DNA of 64,000 nt. It comes from an uncultured Roseburia sp. (GTDB lineage Bacteria > Bacillota > Clostridia > Lachnospirales > Lachnospiraceae). Each line of letters begins with the position of its first letter. Within the stretch, counting starts at the first letter, position 1. Made by a program: the position numbers and the translations under genes. Shown here in pieces: positions 8,343 through 16,966 of the stretch. The DNA lies in contig CAMWKH010000011.1 in NCBI GenBank assembly GCA_947174805.1, forward strand, positions 1-64,000. Direction: 5' to 3'. The notes below the pieces were generated by a model. It was not told the DNA's origin and did not search any database. It saw only the letters and a program-made list of their open reading frames with translations.

Positions 8343-9098
8343 ATGAATATACTATTAGATACAACAATGCAAATTGACCGAATTACAGGTTCAAAGGAGA
8401 GAAAAAAAGCAATTGAGGATGTTTTAAAGGGGAACGATCTTTTTTGTTCTACATATGTGTTAGGTGAATATTATTCAAATCTTGTTAATGATTTTGTGAC
8501 ATTATATGGATTATTTTTACTTGATAAAAATGTAGCAGAAACGGGAAAAAGAATAAATGAGCGCATTTTTGGAAGAAGTCAATCAAGGGTGGCAAAAATC
8601 TATTTTAATATTTTAGAATTGTGTGACAGGAACATAGATGAAATAGATGATACATTTTCTTTGTACGTTGATTTGATACAGGATGAATTTTATTATGGTA
8701 TTGAAGAAATGTTAAATACAACCAAATGTGCCCGTGCTGATAGGAAGATTGAGTATGAGGATGGGATACCTATTTTGCATCCAATTCAATGTACAAAGGA
8801 AAAAGAAATTTGTGATATTTGTTCTTTCTGGAGAGAGTGTGAACAGGCACTTGTTCAGATTTTGAATGCAAATGAAGTTGATAAAAAAATAAAAGAGATA
8901 CTATGTAGTGCTAAGAAGAATGAAAAAGAATTTCGAGGAAGAAATTGTATGACATTGGGTGACACAATAATCTCAATAGAAGCATTAGAAGCTGGACAAA
9001 AGATGGCAGTCTGTACCAGTAATAAAAAGGATTTTAAACCAATTTGTGATGCCATAGGAGTGGAAACGGTGACACCTGATTATTCGTGGAAGAAGTAA
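8343..9098 (+). CDS. PIN-domain-like putative ribonuclease
   Basis: The ATG at 8343 (GGGAG five bases upstream) is favoured over the TTG at 8331. The protein starts with MNILLDTTMQIDRI, the first beta-strand and acidic residue of PIN folds. STYVLGEYYSNLVND near 33 holds a second acidic residue. GDTIISIEALEAGQKMAVCTSNKKDFKPIC near 214-243 matches the last PIN motif, where acidic residues and the T(S/N)xxxDF turn close the metal site. At 251 aa it is longer than VapC toxins. The insert contains a Cys cluster (KEICDICSFWREC) that may bind metal. RNase activity is inferred from the fold. Confidence 0.65.
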   Translation: MNILLDTTMQIDRITGSKERKKAIEDVLKGNDLFCSTYVLGEYYSNLVNDFVTLYGLFLLDKNVAETGKRINERIFGRSQSRVAKIYFNILELCDRNIDEIDDTFSLYVDLIQDEFYYGIEEMLNTTKCARADRKIEYEDGIPILHPIQCTKEKEICDICSFWRECEQALVQILNANEVDKKIKEILCSAKKNEKEFRGRNCMTLGDTIISIEALEAGQKMAVCTSNKKDFKPICDAIGVETVTPDYSWKK

Positions 9099-9189
9099 AA
9101 TTTGCAAAACCTAGGAGCAGAGAGAATAATTGCTTTAAAACGTACTATTTTTTTAATCGGTATTTCCTCTGTGGATATTAAAATATTAT

Positions 9190-9596
9190 ACGCATTTACA
9201 ACCAGGATGACCCAGTGGGGTTCCAAATATCTGGGGGACCAGGGTTACAGTTTCATAGAAATCCTGCGCTATTATTACGGCAGCAGTATGTATGTAAATG
9301 AGGCAGACGAGATTGCCGGTATCCCTGCATCCTGGCCCAGGGAAAATCTGCAGGTGGGCTCCAGGGGGGAAAAGGTGAGGCAGATGCAGGCCCAGCTTGC
9401 AAGAATTTCCCGGGCATATCCTGCGATTCCTACCATTGCGGCGGACGGAGTTTTCGGTCCTAGGACAGAGGCGGCGGTGGAAGAGTTTCAGTCTGTTTTT
9501 GGACTGCCGGTGACAGGAGTGGTGGATTACCCCACATGGTATAAAATTTCAGAGATATATGTAGGCGTGACAAGGATAGCAGAGCTATATCCATAG
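9190..9596 (+). pseudogene. 5'-truncated peptidoglycan-binding (SpoIID-like) protein
   Basis: From about 9200 the frame encodes TRMTQWGSKYLGDQGYSFIEILRYYYG, typical of the end of a SpoIID/amidase-enhancer-like domain. A peptidoglycan-binding domain follows (GSRGEKVRQMQAQL, DGVFGPRTEAAVEEFQ, GLPVTGVVDYPTWY). The family normally has a few hundred more N-terminal residues. Here the preceding 30 codons (9102-9190) are AT-rich and unrelated. The gene was therefore cut by the island end, and its remaining ORF from 9102 is a fusion artefact. The C-terminus and its terminator are intact. Confidence 0.7.
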
Positions 9597-9631
9597 AAAG
9601 TTTGTATTTTTCAAACTGCTGCTTTGGCGTG

Positions 9632-9657
9632 AAAAACTGCCAGGCGGCAGTTTTTTT
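9632..9657 (+). terminator. Rho-independent terminator
   Basis: A perfect 10-bp stem AAAAACTGCC/GGCAGTTTTT with an AGGC loop runs straight into seven Ts. It lies 36 bases after the peptidoglycan-binding pseudogene stop and ends that transcript. Confidence 0.9.
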
Positions 9658-9791
9658 CTTGGAATTGTACAAAATAGACAAAAATTCCAGCCTATTTTTG
9701 TTTGGGGTTATGGGTTTAACCTTTGAAAAAAGGAAGTCCTTTGATTATACTTATAAGCAATCCATCATAAAGGTTAAGGAGATGAAGGGCA

Positions 9792-10814
9792 GTGGAAAAT
9801 GATAGGATTAGAATATGTGATATTGCACAGGAACTGGGCCTTAGCACGGCAACCGTGTCAAATGTGATACATGGAAAGACAAAGAAAGTTTCCGATGAAA
9901 CGGTAAAGCGGGTGCAGGAACTTTTAGAAAAAAGGGCTTATATCCCCAGCAGGGCAGAAATTCTGCTGGCGCAGAACGATTCTAAAATGATAGGAATCGT
10001 GGTCAATGACCACGAAAAATACGAGGGGCATGTTCTGGAGGATGGTTTTATCTCTTCCGCCATAAATGCGTTGTCCAGAGAAATTGACAGGGCAGGATAT
10101 TTTATGATGGTAAAAGTTACATCCCAGTGGGAGGATATTGTCCGTTTTGCATCTATGTGGAATATGGAGGGGCTGGTTCTTATGGGTTTTTGTGAGCAGG
10201 ACTGCAAAAAGCTGCGGGAAAATATGCATATTCCTTTTGTGGTATATGACGGTTATTTTGAAGAAACGGAAAAAATCTGCAATCTCACCATAGACAATCA
10301 GGACGGGGGATATCAGGTTGGTCAATACTTAAGTCATATGGGACATAAGAATGTTCTCTGCATTTCGGATAATTGTATCTGTATGGATTTGGAACGTATG
10401 GAAGGATGCAGAAAGGCTCTAAAGCCTGAGGCTGTGGGATTTATGGAGATACCAATGCAGCTGGAGAAAAGAAAAATTTTTTATATGGAAAATTTAAGTG
10501 AAATTTTAGAGTACACGGCTGTTTTTGCTGTTTCCGATTTTTATGCTGTTGAATTGATACATTTTTTAAAAGATAAAGGTTACAACGTCCCTGAGGATAT
10601 TTCTGTGGTGGGCTTTGATGATAATGTGCTTTGCCGCTATAGCAGTCCAGCACTTACCACTGTGAGACAGGATGCAGAAATGAGGGCGGGATATGCCATT
10701 TCCATTCTTCAAAACTTAAAAAAGGGCACGGAGCACCGCTTTACTGTGAAGCTTCCTGTTTTCCTTGTGGAGCGAGACAGTGTGAAAAATTTGAATGAGG
10801 GAGAGAGAATATGA
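9792..10814 (+). CDS. LacI-family transcriptional regulator
   Basis: It starts at a GTG with AAGGAG about 10 bases upstream. Residues 6-27 (ICDIAQELGLSTATVSNVIHG) are the canonical LacI helix-turn-helix with hinge. The rest is a periplasmic-binding-protein-like sensor (MIGIVVNDHE at 66, EDISVVGFDDN near 268, SPALTTVRQD). 340 residues is the normal length. Its last bases overlap the start of the MATE exporter gene, so it probably controls that gene, perhaps derepressing it when a small ligand binds. The ligand is unknown. Confidence 0.9.
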   Translation: MENDRIRICDIAQELGLSTATVSNVIHGKTKKVSDETVKRVQELLEKRAYIPSRAEILLAQNDSKMIGIVVNDHEKYEGHVLEDGFISSAINALSREIDRAGYFMMVKVTSQWEDIVRFASMWNMEGLVLMGFCEQDCKKLRENMHIPFVVYDGYFEETEKICNLTIDNQDGGYQVGQYLSHMGHKNVLCISDNCICMDLERMEGCRKALKPEAVGFMEIPMQLEKRKIFYMENLSEILEYTAVFAVSDFYAVELIHFLKDKGYNVPEDISVVGFDDNVLCRYSSPALTTVRQDAEMRAGYAISILQNLKKGTEHRFTVKLPVFLVERDSVKNLNEGERI

Positions 10815-12172
10815 AGAAAGAATCTTTTGCCAGGACAGTGTTTCAAATTGCCCTGCCTGTCACTCTCCAGTCTCTGCTTCAGTTTTCTTTCAGCGTGGTG
10901 GACCAGGTGATGATTGGACAGCTTGGCAGTTACAGCATTGCAGGAATCGGCCTGGGGGGAAAGTTTGTTTCTATTTACTCTGTGGTACTTGCCGCAATCG
11001 CATCGGCAGCAGGCATTATGATTGCCCAGTATATGGGGAGTAAAGACGAAAATTCCACAGCCAGAAGTTTTTACGTGAACATGGCTGTTTCTGTGGGACT
11101 GGCCCTGGTTTTCATTTTTTTGTGCACGGTATTTCCGGAGAGGATTATGGCGGTTTATACAAAAGATGAGACGGCCCGGAACTTGGCGGTGGATTACATA
11201 AGGATTTTGGCCTTGTCTTTCCTGCCAATGGCGGTAAGCTCTATTGTAACGGTAATGCTCCGCTGTATGGAACATGCCGCATTGCCTCTATATGCAGGGA
11301 TGGCAGCTTTAGCATGCAATACGGGTTTTAATTATCTGTTTATTTTTGGAAAATGGTTTTTCCCCTCCATGGGAGTAAAAGGAGCGGCATTGGCAACGGT
11401 GCTTGCCCAGATTGCAATGTGCGGAATTCTTCTGCTTTTTTATGGAAACCTCCGTCGAAGGACAAGTACGCAGGGGTTTGGAAAAGTCAAATACCCTGTA
11501 GCAAAATGGTTATCCTGTCCCTTGGAGTACAAAAAACAATATGGAAAGATTCTTGGCCCTATTCTGGTGTGTGAATTCATGTGGAGCCTGGGAGAAAATA
11601 TCTATACTGTGATTTATGGAAATATGGGAACAGAGGAATGTGCGGCTATGACCATGACTATACCGGTGCAGACTTTAATGATTGGGGCTTTGAGCGGATT
11701 GTCCCAGGCTGTGGGGATTCTTACAGGGAAATCCTTAGGGGCGGGGGAGTATGAAAAGGCATACCGGGAGTCAAAAAAGATAATGGGATACGGCATCATG
11801 GGGGCTGTTTTTTTATCCCTGCTCCTTTTGGGGGTGAGCAGTTTTTATGTGAAACTTTACCATGTGAAGCCGCAGTTACAGGAGATGACAAAGTATATTC
11901 TTGTGAGTTTTGCGCTGGTATGTCCCGTGAAGGTTTTAAATATGATTCTGGGAGGAGGAATCATAAGAAGCGGAGGAAAGACAAAGTATGTTATGTTTAT
12001 AGATATGGCGGGAACGTGGCTTTTTGGGGTTCCCCTGGGATTTTTGGGGGCATTTGTTTTTAAAATGCCAGTCTGGTATGTATATTTTCTTTTGTCCATG
12101 GAGGAATGCATAAGGCTTGGGATTTCTCTGGTACTCTTTAAGAAAAAATCCTGGATGGGGAGGATTTTATAG
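10811..12172 (+). CDS. MATE-family multidrug/solute exporter
   Basis: 453 residues with about 12 hydrophobic segments and the typical MATE start (IALPVTLQSLLQFSFSVVDQVMIGQLG). It exchanges Na+ or H+ for drugs or metabolites across the membrane. The ATG overlaps the regulator's stop in an ATGA arrangement, indicating translational coupling. Length and topology are complete. The substrate cannot be predicted; control by a LacI-type sensor suggests a sugar-like or secondary-metabolite inducer. Confidence 0.9.
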   Translation: MKKESFARTVFQIALPVTLQSLLQFSFSVVDQVMIGQLGSYSIAGIGLGGKFVSIYSVVLAAIASAAGIMIAQYMGSKDENSTARSFYVNMAVSVGLALVFIFLCTVFPERIMAVYTKDETARNLAVDYIRILALSFLPMAVSSIVTVMLRCMEHAALPLYAGMAALACNTGFNYLFIFGKWFFPSMGVKGAALATVLAQIAMCGILLLFYGNLRRRTSTQGFGKVKYPVAKWLSCPLEYKKQYGKILGPILVCEFMWSLGENIYTVIYGNMGTEECAAMTMTIPVQTLMIGALSGLSQAVGILTGKSLGAGEYEKAYRESKKIMGYGIMGAVFLSLLLLGVSSFYVKLYHVKPQLQEMTKYILVSFALVCPVKVLNMILGGGIIRSGGKTKYVMFIDMAGTWLFGVPLGFLGAFVFKMPVWYVYFLLSMEECIRLGISLVLFKKKSWMGRIL

Positions 12173-12348
12173 CAAAGGGGAGGCAGATAGGATAAGGGGT
12201 TTTGCATAGGGTGCAATTAATGGGAAAAGGAATATAGTTGGAATGTTCAGCGAGATATGGTATATTAAATGTGAAGTACCATTAAGTGAATATTTTCTGC
12301 TTTTGTGCATAGTTTTATAGTAATGCAGAATTAGCGGAGGAAAAAGAG

Positions 12349-13470
12349 GTGAGCATAGTGAGATTAAATTGGATCGAGTTTACCAATTTGAGCACAGGCT
12401 TAAAAATTGAAAGGGTAACCTTTAATGAGGATGTAACATTGCTTGTTGGTTTATCAGGAGTGGGAAAAACACAGATTCTTAATGCCATTGAATATTCGTT
12501 GAAGTTAGCTGTTAATAAGAGCATTCGTTTAAATCCTTACGCAGTTAATTTGTGTTTTAATATTGATGAGAATGAATACCAATGGAAATACAAGATTATG
12601 GAAGCGGAAGAAGATATCATAGAAGCAAAAGAAAGGTATTATATTTTTGTTTATGAAGAATTAATTGAAAATGGAAAAAAACTTTTTTATCGTGATAGTA
12701 GTCATGCCGAAATTACTGGCTATCAAAAAGTACCGGCACCAAAAAGAGATGAGAGTCTATTAATTCAATATGAGGAAGAAGATTTTGTGAAACCCATTAT
12801 TGGGGAAATATTAAAATTATATCCTATTGAAATTGATATGGATGTATTGGGGGCAATTGACAGAGATAGTTTTCAAAGATTTAAAGCGAAGATCAGAGAA
12901 AGTATTACTAAATCAGGACTTCCAGATTTTGAAAAATTTAGCCATCTGCCGATTCCTTTAAAACTGTATATTGTAAAAGAGTATTATCAAGAAATTTACT
13001 TACAAATTTTTTCTTATGTAAAAGAGTTATTTATGGAAATCAATGATATTTCCATAGTGGAAGATTCAGAAAGAGATGTTGTCTGGGTAGCTATTGAGGT
13101 TTATGGAAAGATATTGATGCAGCGGGAAATTTCAAACGGAATGCTAAAAGCAATATATTACATTGTGGAGTTAATTACTATGTCTTCAAATTCTCTGGTT
13201 TTAATAGATGAATTTGAAAATGGCCTGGGAGTGAATTGTATAGATATTTTGGCAGAATTATTGTTGAATGAGAGAAATGATCTACAGTTTGTGATTACTA
13301 GCCATCATCCCAAAATAATTAATCAAATTTCTCATGACAAGTGGAAAATTATTGAGAGACAAACAAATATTGTAAGGAATGTCAGTTCTGAACAATATGG
13401 CATTTCTCATAGTCAGCATGATGCTTATTTTAACCTGCTTAATCGTTGGGAGTATGAGGGGAAGATATAA
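12349..13470 (+). CDS. AAA/OLD-type ATPase of a two-gene defence candidate
   Basis: 373 residues from a GTG; a second GTG at 12358 with GAGGTGA upstream is equally possible. Walker A is GLSGVGKTQ at about residue 35. The ABC-like signature region REISNGMLKAIYYI is near 258, Walker B is LVLIDEFENGLG near 286 and the H-switch is FVITSHHPKII near 313, all as in SMC/OLD-type AAA_21 ATPases. It overlaps by one base with a TOPRIM-like gene. Split ATPase plus TOPRIM pairs occur in anti-phage systems such as PARIS and OLD relatives. The pair is AT-rich and sits between GC-richer MATE and recJ genes, indicating insertion. Confidence 0.75.
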   Translation: MSIVRLNWIEFTNLSTGLKIERVTFNEDVTLLVGLSGVGKTQILNAIEYSLKLAVNKSIRLNPYAVNLCFNIDENEYQWKYKIMEAEEDIIEAKERYYIFVYEELIENGKKLFYRDSSHAEITGYQKVPAPKRDESLLIQYEEEDFVKPIIGEILKLYPIEIDMDVLGAIDRDSFQRFKAKIRESITKSGLPDFEKFSHLPIPLKLYIVKEYYQEIYLQIFSYVKELFMEINDISIVEDSERDVVWVAIEVYGKILMQREISNGMLKAIYYIVELITMSSNSLVLIDEFENGLGVNCIDILAELLLNERNDLQFVITSHHPKIINQISHDKWKIIERQTNIVRNVSSEQYGISHSQHDAYFNLLNRWEYEGKI

Positions 13471-14165
13471 TGAATTACTATTTTTTACTGGAAGATGAAA
13501 AGTCGTTTATAAAAGTACTGCCAGCTTGGTTAAGCTATATGGGATTTCATAATACCAGAGTTCCTGATATAAAAGGGGTAACGGCAGATTGCTATGTTAT
13601 GCAAAGTGGACAAGGAGTAACACAGCTTATCACACGGGTATTGTATCAAACAATTGATACGATTGCGGATAACCCAGGAGTAATTGATGAATTGGTTATC
13701 CTATTGGATTCAGAACAGTATGATTTGTCATATAGAAAAGAACAAGTGGAAAATATTATAGAAAAATATGTTGTTCAAAAAGGGTTGAAGAAGAGTTTTT
13801 CCTATAAAGTATTTGTGTGTAACCACTGCTTTGAAACATGGCTTTTGGGAAACAGAAAAATGTATCCTTTGAAATGTCCAAAAAGTAAAGAAGAGTTTTT
13901 TAAATATTATGAACATTATAATGTAAGCAGAGACGATCCTGAAAACATGGAAGTGCCAGAAGGTGTTAATGAGACTATTGCATCGTACCATTTTCATTAT
14001 CTGCATGAAATGTGCAGGTATCAAAAAATCAGATATAGTAAAAAGAATCCAAGGAATGTGGCAACAAAGGAATACTTCAATGAGATGGTAAAACGGATAA
14101 CAGTAACATCTCATCTCGGTTCGTTTCATGAATTTTATTTATATTTTGCCAACAACAGGAAATAG
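13470..14165 (+). CDS. TOPRIM-like putative nuclease partner
   Basis: 231 residues starting at the final base of the ATPase gene. The N-terminal YYFLLEDEKSFIKVLPAWLSY carries the acidic residue position of TOPRIM folds, and ELVILLDSEQYDLSYR near 74-89 supplies the acidic D-x-E turn on a hydrophobic strand. A CNHCFETWLLGN motif near 117 is typical of DUF4276/DUF4435-like proteins. By analogy with PARIS AriB it may be released or activated by the ATPase to cut tRNA or DNA. The exact family is uncertain; the pairing with the ATPase is clear. Confidence 0.55.
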   Translation: MNYYFLLEDEKSFIKVLPAWLSYMGFHNTRVPDIKGVTADCYVMQSGQGVTQLITRVLYQTIDTIADNPGVIDELVILLDSEQYDLSYRKEQVENIIEKYVVQKGLKKSFSYKVFVCNHCFETWLLGNRKMYPLKCPKSKEEFFKYYEHYNVSRDDPENMEVPEGVNETIASYHFHYLHEMCRYQKIRYSKKNPRNVATKEYFNEMVKRITVTSHLGSFHEFYLYFANNRK

Positions 14166-14203
14166 TAGTTTGAATACTAATAATGATTGCGCAGGAATTA
14201 ACT

Positions 14204-15928
14204 ATGAATACACAAAAAGAAAAATGGCTGGTAAGAAATAAAAAGGCAGATTTTAAAGAGATCGGCAGACGCTTTGGCGTAGATCAGGTTTTGGCGAGAA
14301 TCCTTGTAAACCGGGGCTTAACGGAGGATAAGGAGATTCAAAAATACCTGGGGGGGACCTTAGGGGAACTTCACTCCCCCCATCTTATGAAGGATATGGA
14401 CCTTATCATTGATATTCTGCAGGAAAAAATTCACAGTGGGAAACTTATCCATGTGATAGGGGATTACGACATAGACGGCATTATGTCCGCCTATGTCCTT
14501 TTAACGGGCATTAGCCGGGTGGGGGGCATGGCAAGCGCCGCCATTCCCGACAGGATGAAGGACGGATACGGAATTAATGAAAATCTCATTGACCGTGCAA
14601 GGGAAAAAGGGGCGGATACGATTTTAACCTGTGACAACGGCATTGCCGCATTAGAGGCTGTGGCTTACGCCAAAAGCCTTGGAATGACAGTTCTTGTGAC
14701 AGACCATCACGACATTCCCTATGTGGATGAAAATGGGGAGAGAAGGTATTTAAGAAGCCAGGCCGACGCCATTGTAAATCCCAAGCAGCAGGAGTGCAGA
14801 TACCCCTTTTCCGGTATCTGCGGCGCAGTGGTGGCATGGAAAGTGATTCAGGCTCTCTATGAAGCGGAGGGGCTGCCTTTTGATGCCTGCCTGGAATTTC
14901 TGGAACACGCAGCATTTGCCACGGTGGGGGATGTAATGGATTTGGCGGATGAAAACAGGATTATTGTAAAATATGGGATAGAAAAGATGCGCCATACGAA
15001 ACATCCCGGGCTTTCCGCACTTATGGGGCAGAAAAATATCGTGCCGGAAAGGCTTGGGGCTTACCATCTGGGGTTTGTCTTAGGCCCCTGTATCAATGCC
15101 AGCGGCAGGCTTCATACCGCCGTGCGCTCCTTAAAATTAATGCTGGCCCGGTCAAGAGAGGAGGCCGTTCCCCTTGCCATAGAATTAGACGGGCTTAACG
15201 AAGAGCGGAAAGCTATGACTTTAGAGGGAGTGGAACATGCCAGGGAAGAGATTTTAAAACAGGGATGGGACCGGGATAAAGTGATGGTAGTTTACTTAAA
15301 AGACCTCCATGAGAGCCTGGCGGGGATTGTAGCCGGCCGTATCCGGGAAATTTACCATAGACCGGTGTTTGTAGTGACGGATTCCGAGGAGGGGGTAAAA
15401 GGCTCCGGGAGGTCTATTGAAGCCTACTCTATGTATGAGGAACTCTGTAAGTGCAGAAAGTATTTTATAAAATTCGGCGGGCATCCCATGGCGGCAGGAT
15501 TCAGTATGGAGAGGGAAGATGTGGAAAGTTTCCGTAAGGATATCAACATATGCTGCAGCCTTTCAGAGGAAGATTTTATTCCTGTGATACATATAGATGT
15601 GCCCATGCCTTTATCCTATGTAACAAAAGAGCTGGTGGATGAGATGGAGCTTTTGGAGCCCTTTGGCAAGGGCAATCCCAAACCTGTGTTTGCGGATAAA
15701 AATATAAAAGTCAGAGAAAGAAGAGTTGTGGGGAAAAACAAAAATGTCATGAAGCTTACGCTGGGGGATACCTATGGCTATACCTACGATGCAGTTTATT
15801 TTGGGGATGTGGAAGAATTTGAAATGTTTTTACAGGAGAAAAACGAAATCTCTATTATCTATTATCCTGAGATAAACAGTTATATGGGCAGGGAGGAGAT
15901 TCAGATTGTCATCTCAAATTATTGCTAA
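14204..15928 (+). CDS. recJ: Single-stranded-DNA-specific exonuclease RecJ
   Basis: The ATG at 14204 (GCAGGA seven bases upstream) is favoured over the one at 14183. The 574-residue protein has the DHH phosphoesterase motifs VIGDYDIDG at about 85, TCDNGI near 145 and VTDHHDIP near 168. A DHHA1 domain with GGHPMAAGFS lies near 432 and a C-terminal OB-like domain follows. RecJ degrades 5' single-stranded ends in recombination and mismatch repair using Mn/Mg ions. The length is normal for Firmicutes. It marks the return to core chromosome after the ATPase/TOPRIM insertion. Confidence 0.92.
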   Translation: MNTQKEKWLVRNKKADFKEIGRRFGVDQVLARILVNRGLTEDKEIQKYLGGTLGELHSPHLMKDMDLIIDILQEKIHSGKLIHVIGDYDIDGIMSAYVLLTGISRVGGMASAAIPDRMKDGYGINENLIDRAREKGADTILTCDNGIAALEAVAYAKSLGMTVLVTDHHDIPYVDENGERRYLRSQADAIVNPKQQECRYPFSGICGAVVAWKVIQALYEAEGLPFDACLEFLEHAAFATVGDVMDLADENRIIVKYGIEKMRHTKHPGLSALMGQKNIVPERLGAYHLGFVLGPCINASGRLHTAVRSLKLMLARSREEAVPLAIELDGLNEERKAMTLEGVEHAREEILKQGWDRDKVMVVYLKDLHESLAGIVAGRIREIYHRPVFVVTDSEEGVKGSGRSIEAYSMYEELCKCRKYFIKFGGHPMAAGFSMEREDVESFRKDINICCSLSEEDFIPVIHIDVPMPLSYVTKELVDEMELLEPFGKGNPKPVFADKNIKVRERRVVGKNKNVMKLTLGDTYGYTYDAVYFGDVEEFEMFLQEKNEISIIYYPEINSYMGREEIQIVISNYC

Positions 15929-15950
15929 AAAAAAGAGAATCGTTTATAAT
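15922..15950 (+). promoter_or_regulatory. Sigma-A-type promoter of the MCP-like gene
   Basis: TTGCTA at 15922-15927, overlapping the recJ stop, and a perfect TATAAT at 15945-15950 are spaced by 17 bases. They are 66 bases before the ATG at 16017. Confidence 0.55.
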
Positions 15951-16016
15951 GTATGGTAACTTTGTTAAACCCGTAAAAATAGAAGAAAAAGATTATTGCG
16001 GAAATAGGAGAATCAT

Positions 16017-16949
16017 ATGTTTAGTACAAAAAAGACCAAAGAGAGTTTAGAGAAAGCCCAGGAACTGCAAAATGAATATGACAGCTTGAAAAGTCAGGTA
16101 AATGAGATGAAGGCTGTCTCTGAGAAAGCATTTCTTACCTTGGAGACTGGGAACAGCCAGATTGAGAAAGGGATTGAGGAGCTGACGGATTCCCTGCAGG
16201 AGCGCAGTGTTATCTGGGGGCATTTAAATGATAAAGCGGCGGCGGCTTATTCCCGAATGGAAAAGGTATCAGCCTCCGGCCTTAAGACAAGGGACGGGGA
16301 AATGTCCTTAAAAAACTGCCTGGATAAGGTAAAGAAAGTTGCCGGATTTACAGATGATATAAAGACCAGATGCGGCCAGCTCAATGAGCTGGAGGAAAAG
16401 GGCGGCGCAAACTGGGAGAAACAGTTTGGGGACAACCGGGCCCATATTGTAAAAATGCAGGAGACGGCAGGCCGCATGACAGTCCTCGCCCTAAACGCTG
16501 CGGTGGAGGCGGGAAAACTAGGAGGCGCAGGAAAGGAATTTTTACAGGCAGCCGAGGAGGTACGTCAGTTGTCGGAGAAATATACCCAGATGCTAGAGGC
16601 CTTATCTGACCAGATCAATGAATTTCAGGAGTTTAGCAGCAGGGAAAAAGAGCTGCGCATGGTGATTGTAAACGGGCTGTTAAAAAAATTAGAAAGCACA
16701 GCGGAGTGGCAGGATGACATTGCCGCCTTAAAACTGGATGTGCAGGATGAAGCTGTTTTGGCACAGTTGTTAAAAGACCAGCGGAATGATACGAAGCGGG
16801 TGGCGGACGGAGTGCGGGAAGCCTGTGAGAGTTACGGGGATATTTTAGACAAGCTGGAGGAGTTGGTCTCCTACACAGCGGAGAACAGACAGGCAAAATC
16901 CCTTCTTATGGAGCAGGTTTCAAAAGTCTGCAGTAAAGCAGAGAAGTAA
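16017..16949 (+). CDS. Soluble methyl-accepting-chemotaxis-like signalling protein
   Basis: 310 residues, almost entirely coiled coil, without transmembrane segments or a ligand-binding domain. The motif VLALNAAVEAGKLGGAGKEFLQAAEEVRQLSEKY near 158-191 matches the CheA/CheW-contacting hairpin tip of MCPs. The usual E-A-A-R-A-G stretch is altered to E-A-G-K-L-G. No flagellar or che genes are nearby. It may be a cytoplasmic sensor or a divergent scaffold that has lost CheW binding. A close spacing of 17 bases to the next gene suggests an operon with the hydrolase. Confidence 0.7.
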   Translation: MFSTKKTKESLEKAQELQNEYDSLKSQVNEMKAVSEKAFLTLETGNSQIEKGIEELTDSLQERSVIWGHLNDKAAAAYSRMEKVSASGLKTRDGEMSLKNCLDKVKKVAGFTDDIKTRCGQLNELEEKGGANWEKQFGDNRAHIVKMQETAGRMTVLALNAAVEAGKLGGAGKEFLQAAEEVRQLSEKYTQMLEALSDQINEFQEFSSREKELRMVIVNGLLKKLESTAEWQDDIAALKLDVQDEAVLAQLLKDQRNDTKRVADGVREACESYGDILDKLEELVSYTAENRQAKSLLMEQVSKVCSKAEK

Positions 16950-16966
16950 AGCCAAAGGAGGATACC

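Larger units (their letters stand above)
1..9195. mobile_element. Right part of an integrated conjugative/genomic island
   Basis: The block begins with a conjugation-type hydrolase and continues with AT-rich cargo genes, toxin-antitoxin genes and decayed duplicates. It ends where AT-rich DNA gives way to GC-richer DNA at about 9190-9205. At that point a chromosomal peptidoglycan-binding gene begins abruptly without its 5' part. No integrase lies in this part, so the recombinase and the left end must be outside the window. The extent is inferred from composition, gene content and the truncated target gene. Confidence 0.6.

Noticed and set aside
9102-9190. N-terminal 30 codons of the peptidoglycan-binding frame as a real start
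   Set aside because: Composition and sequence are island-like and no ribosome-binding site is present; it is a junction artefact.
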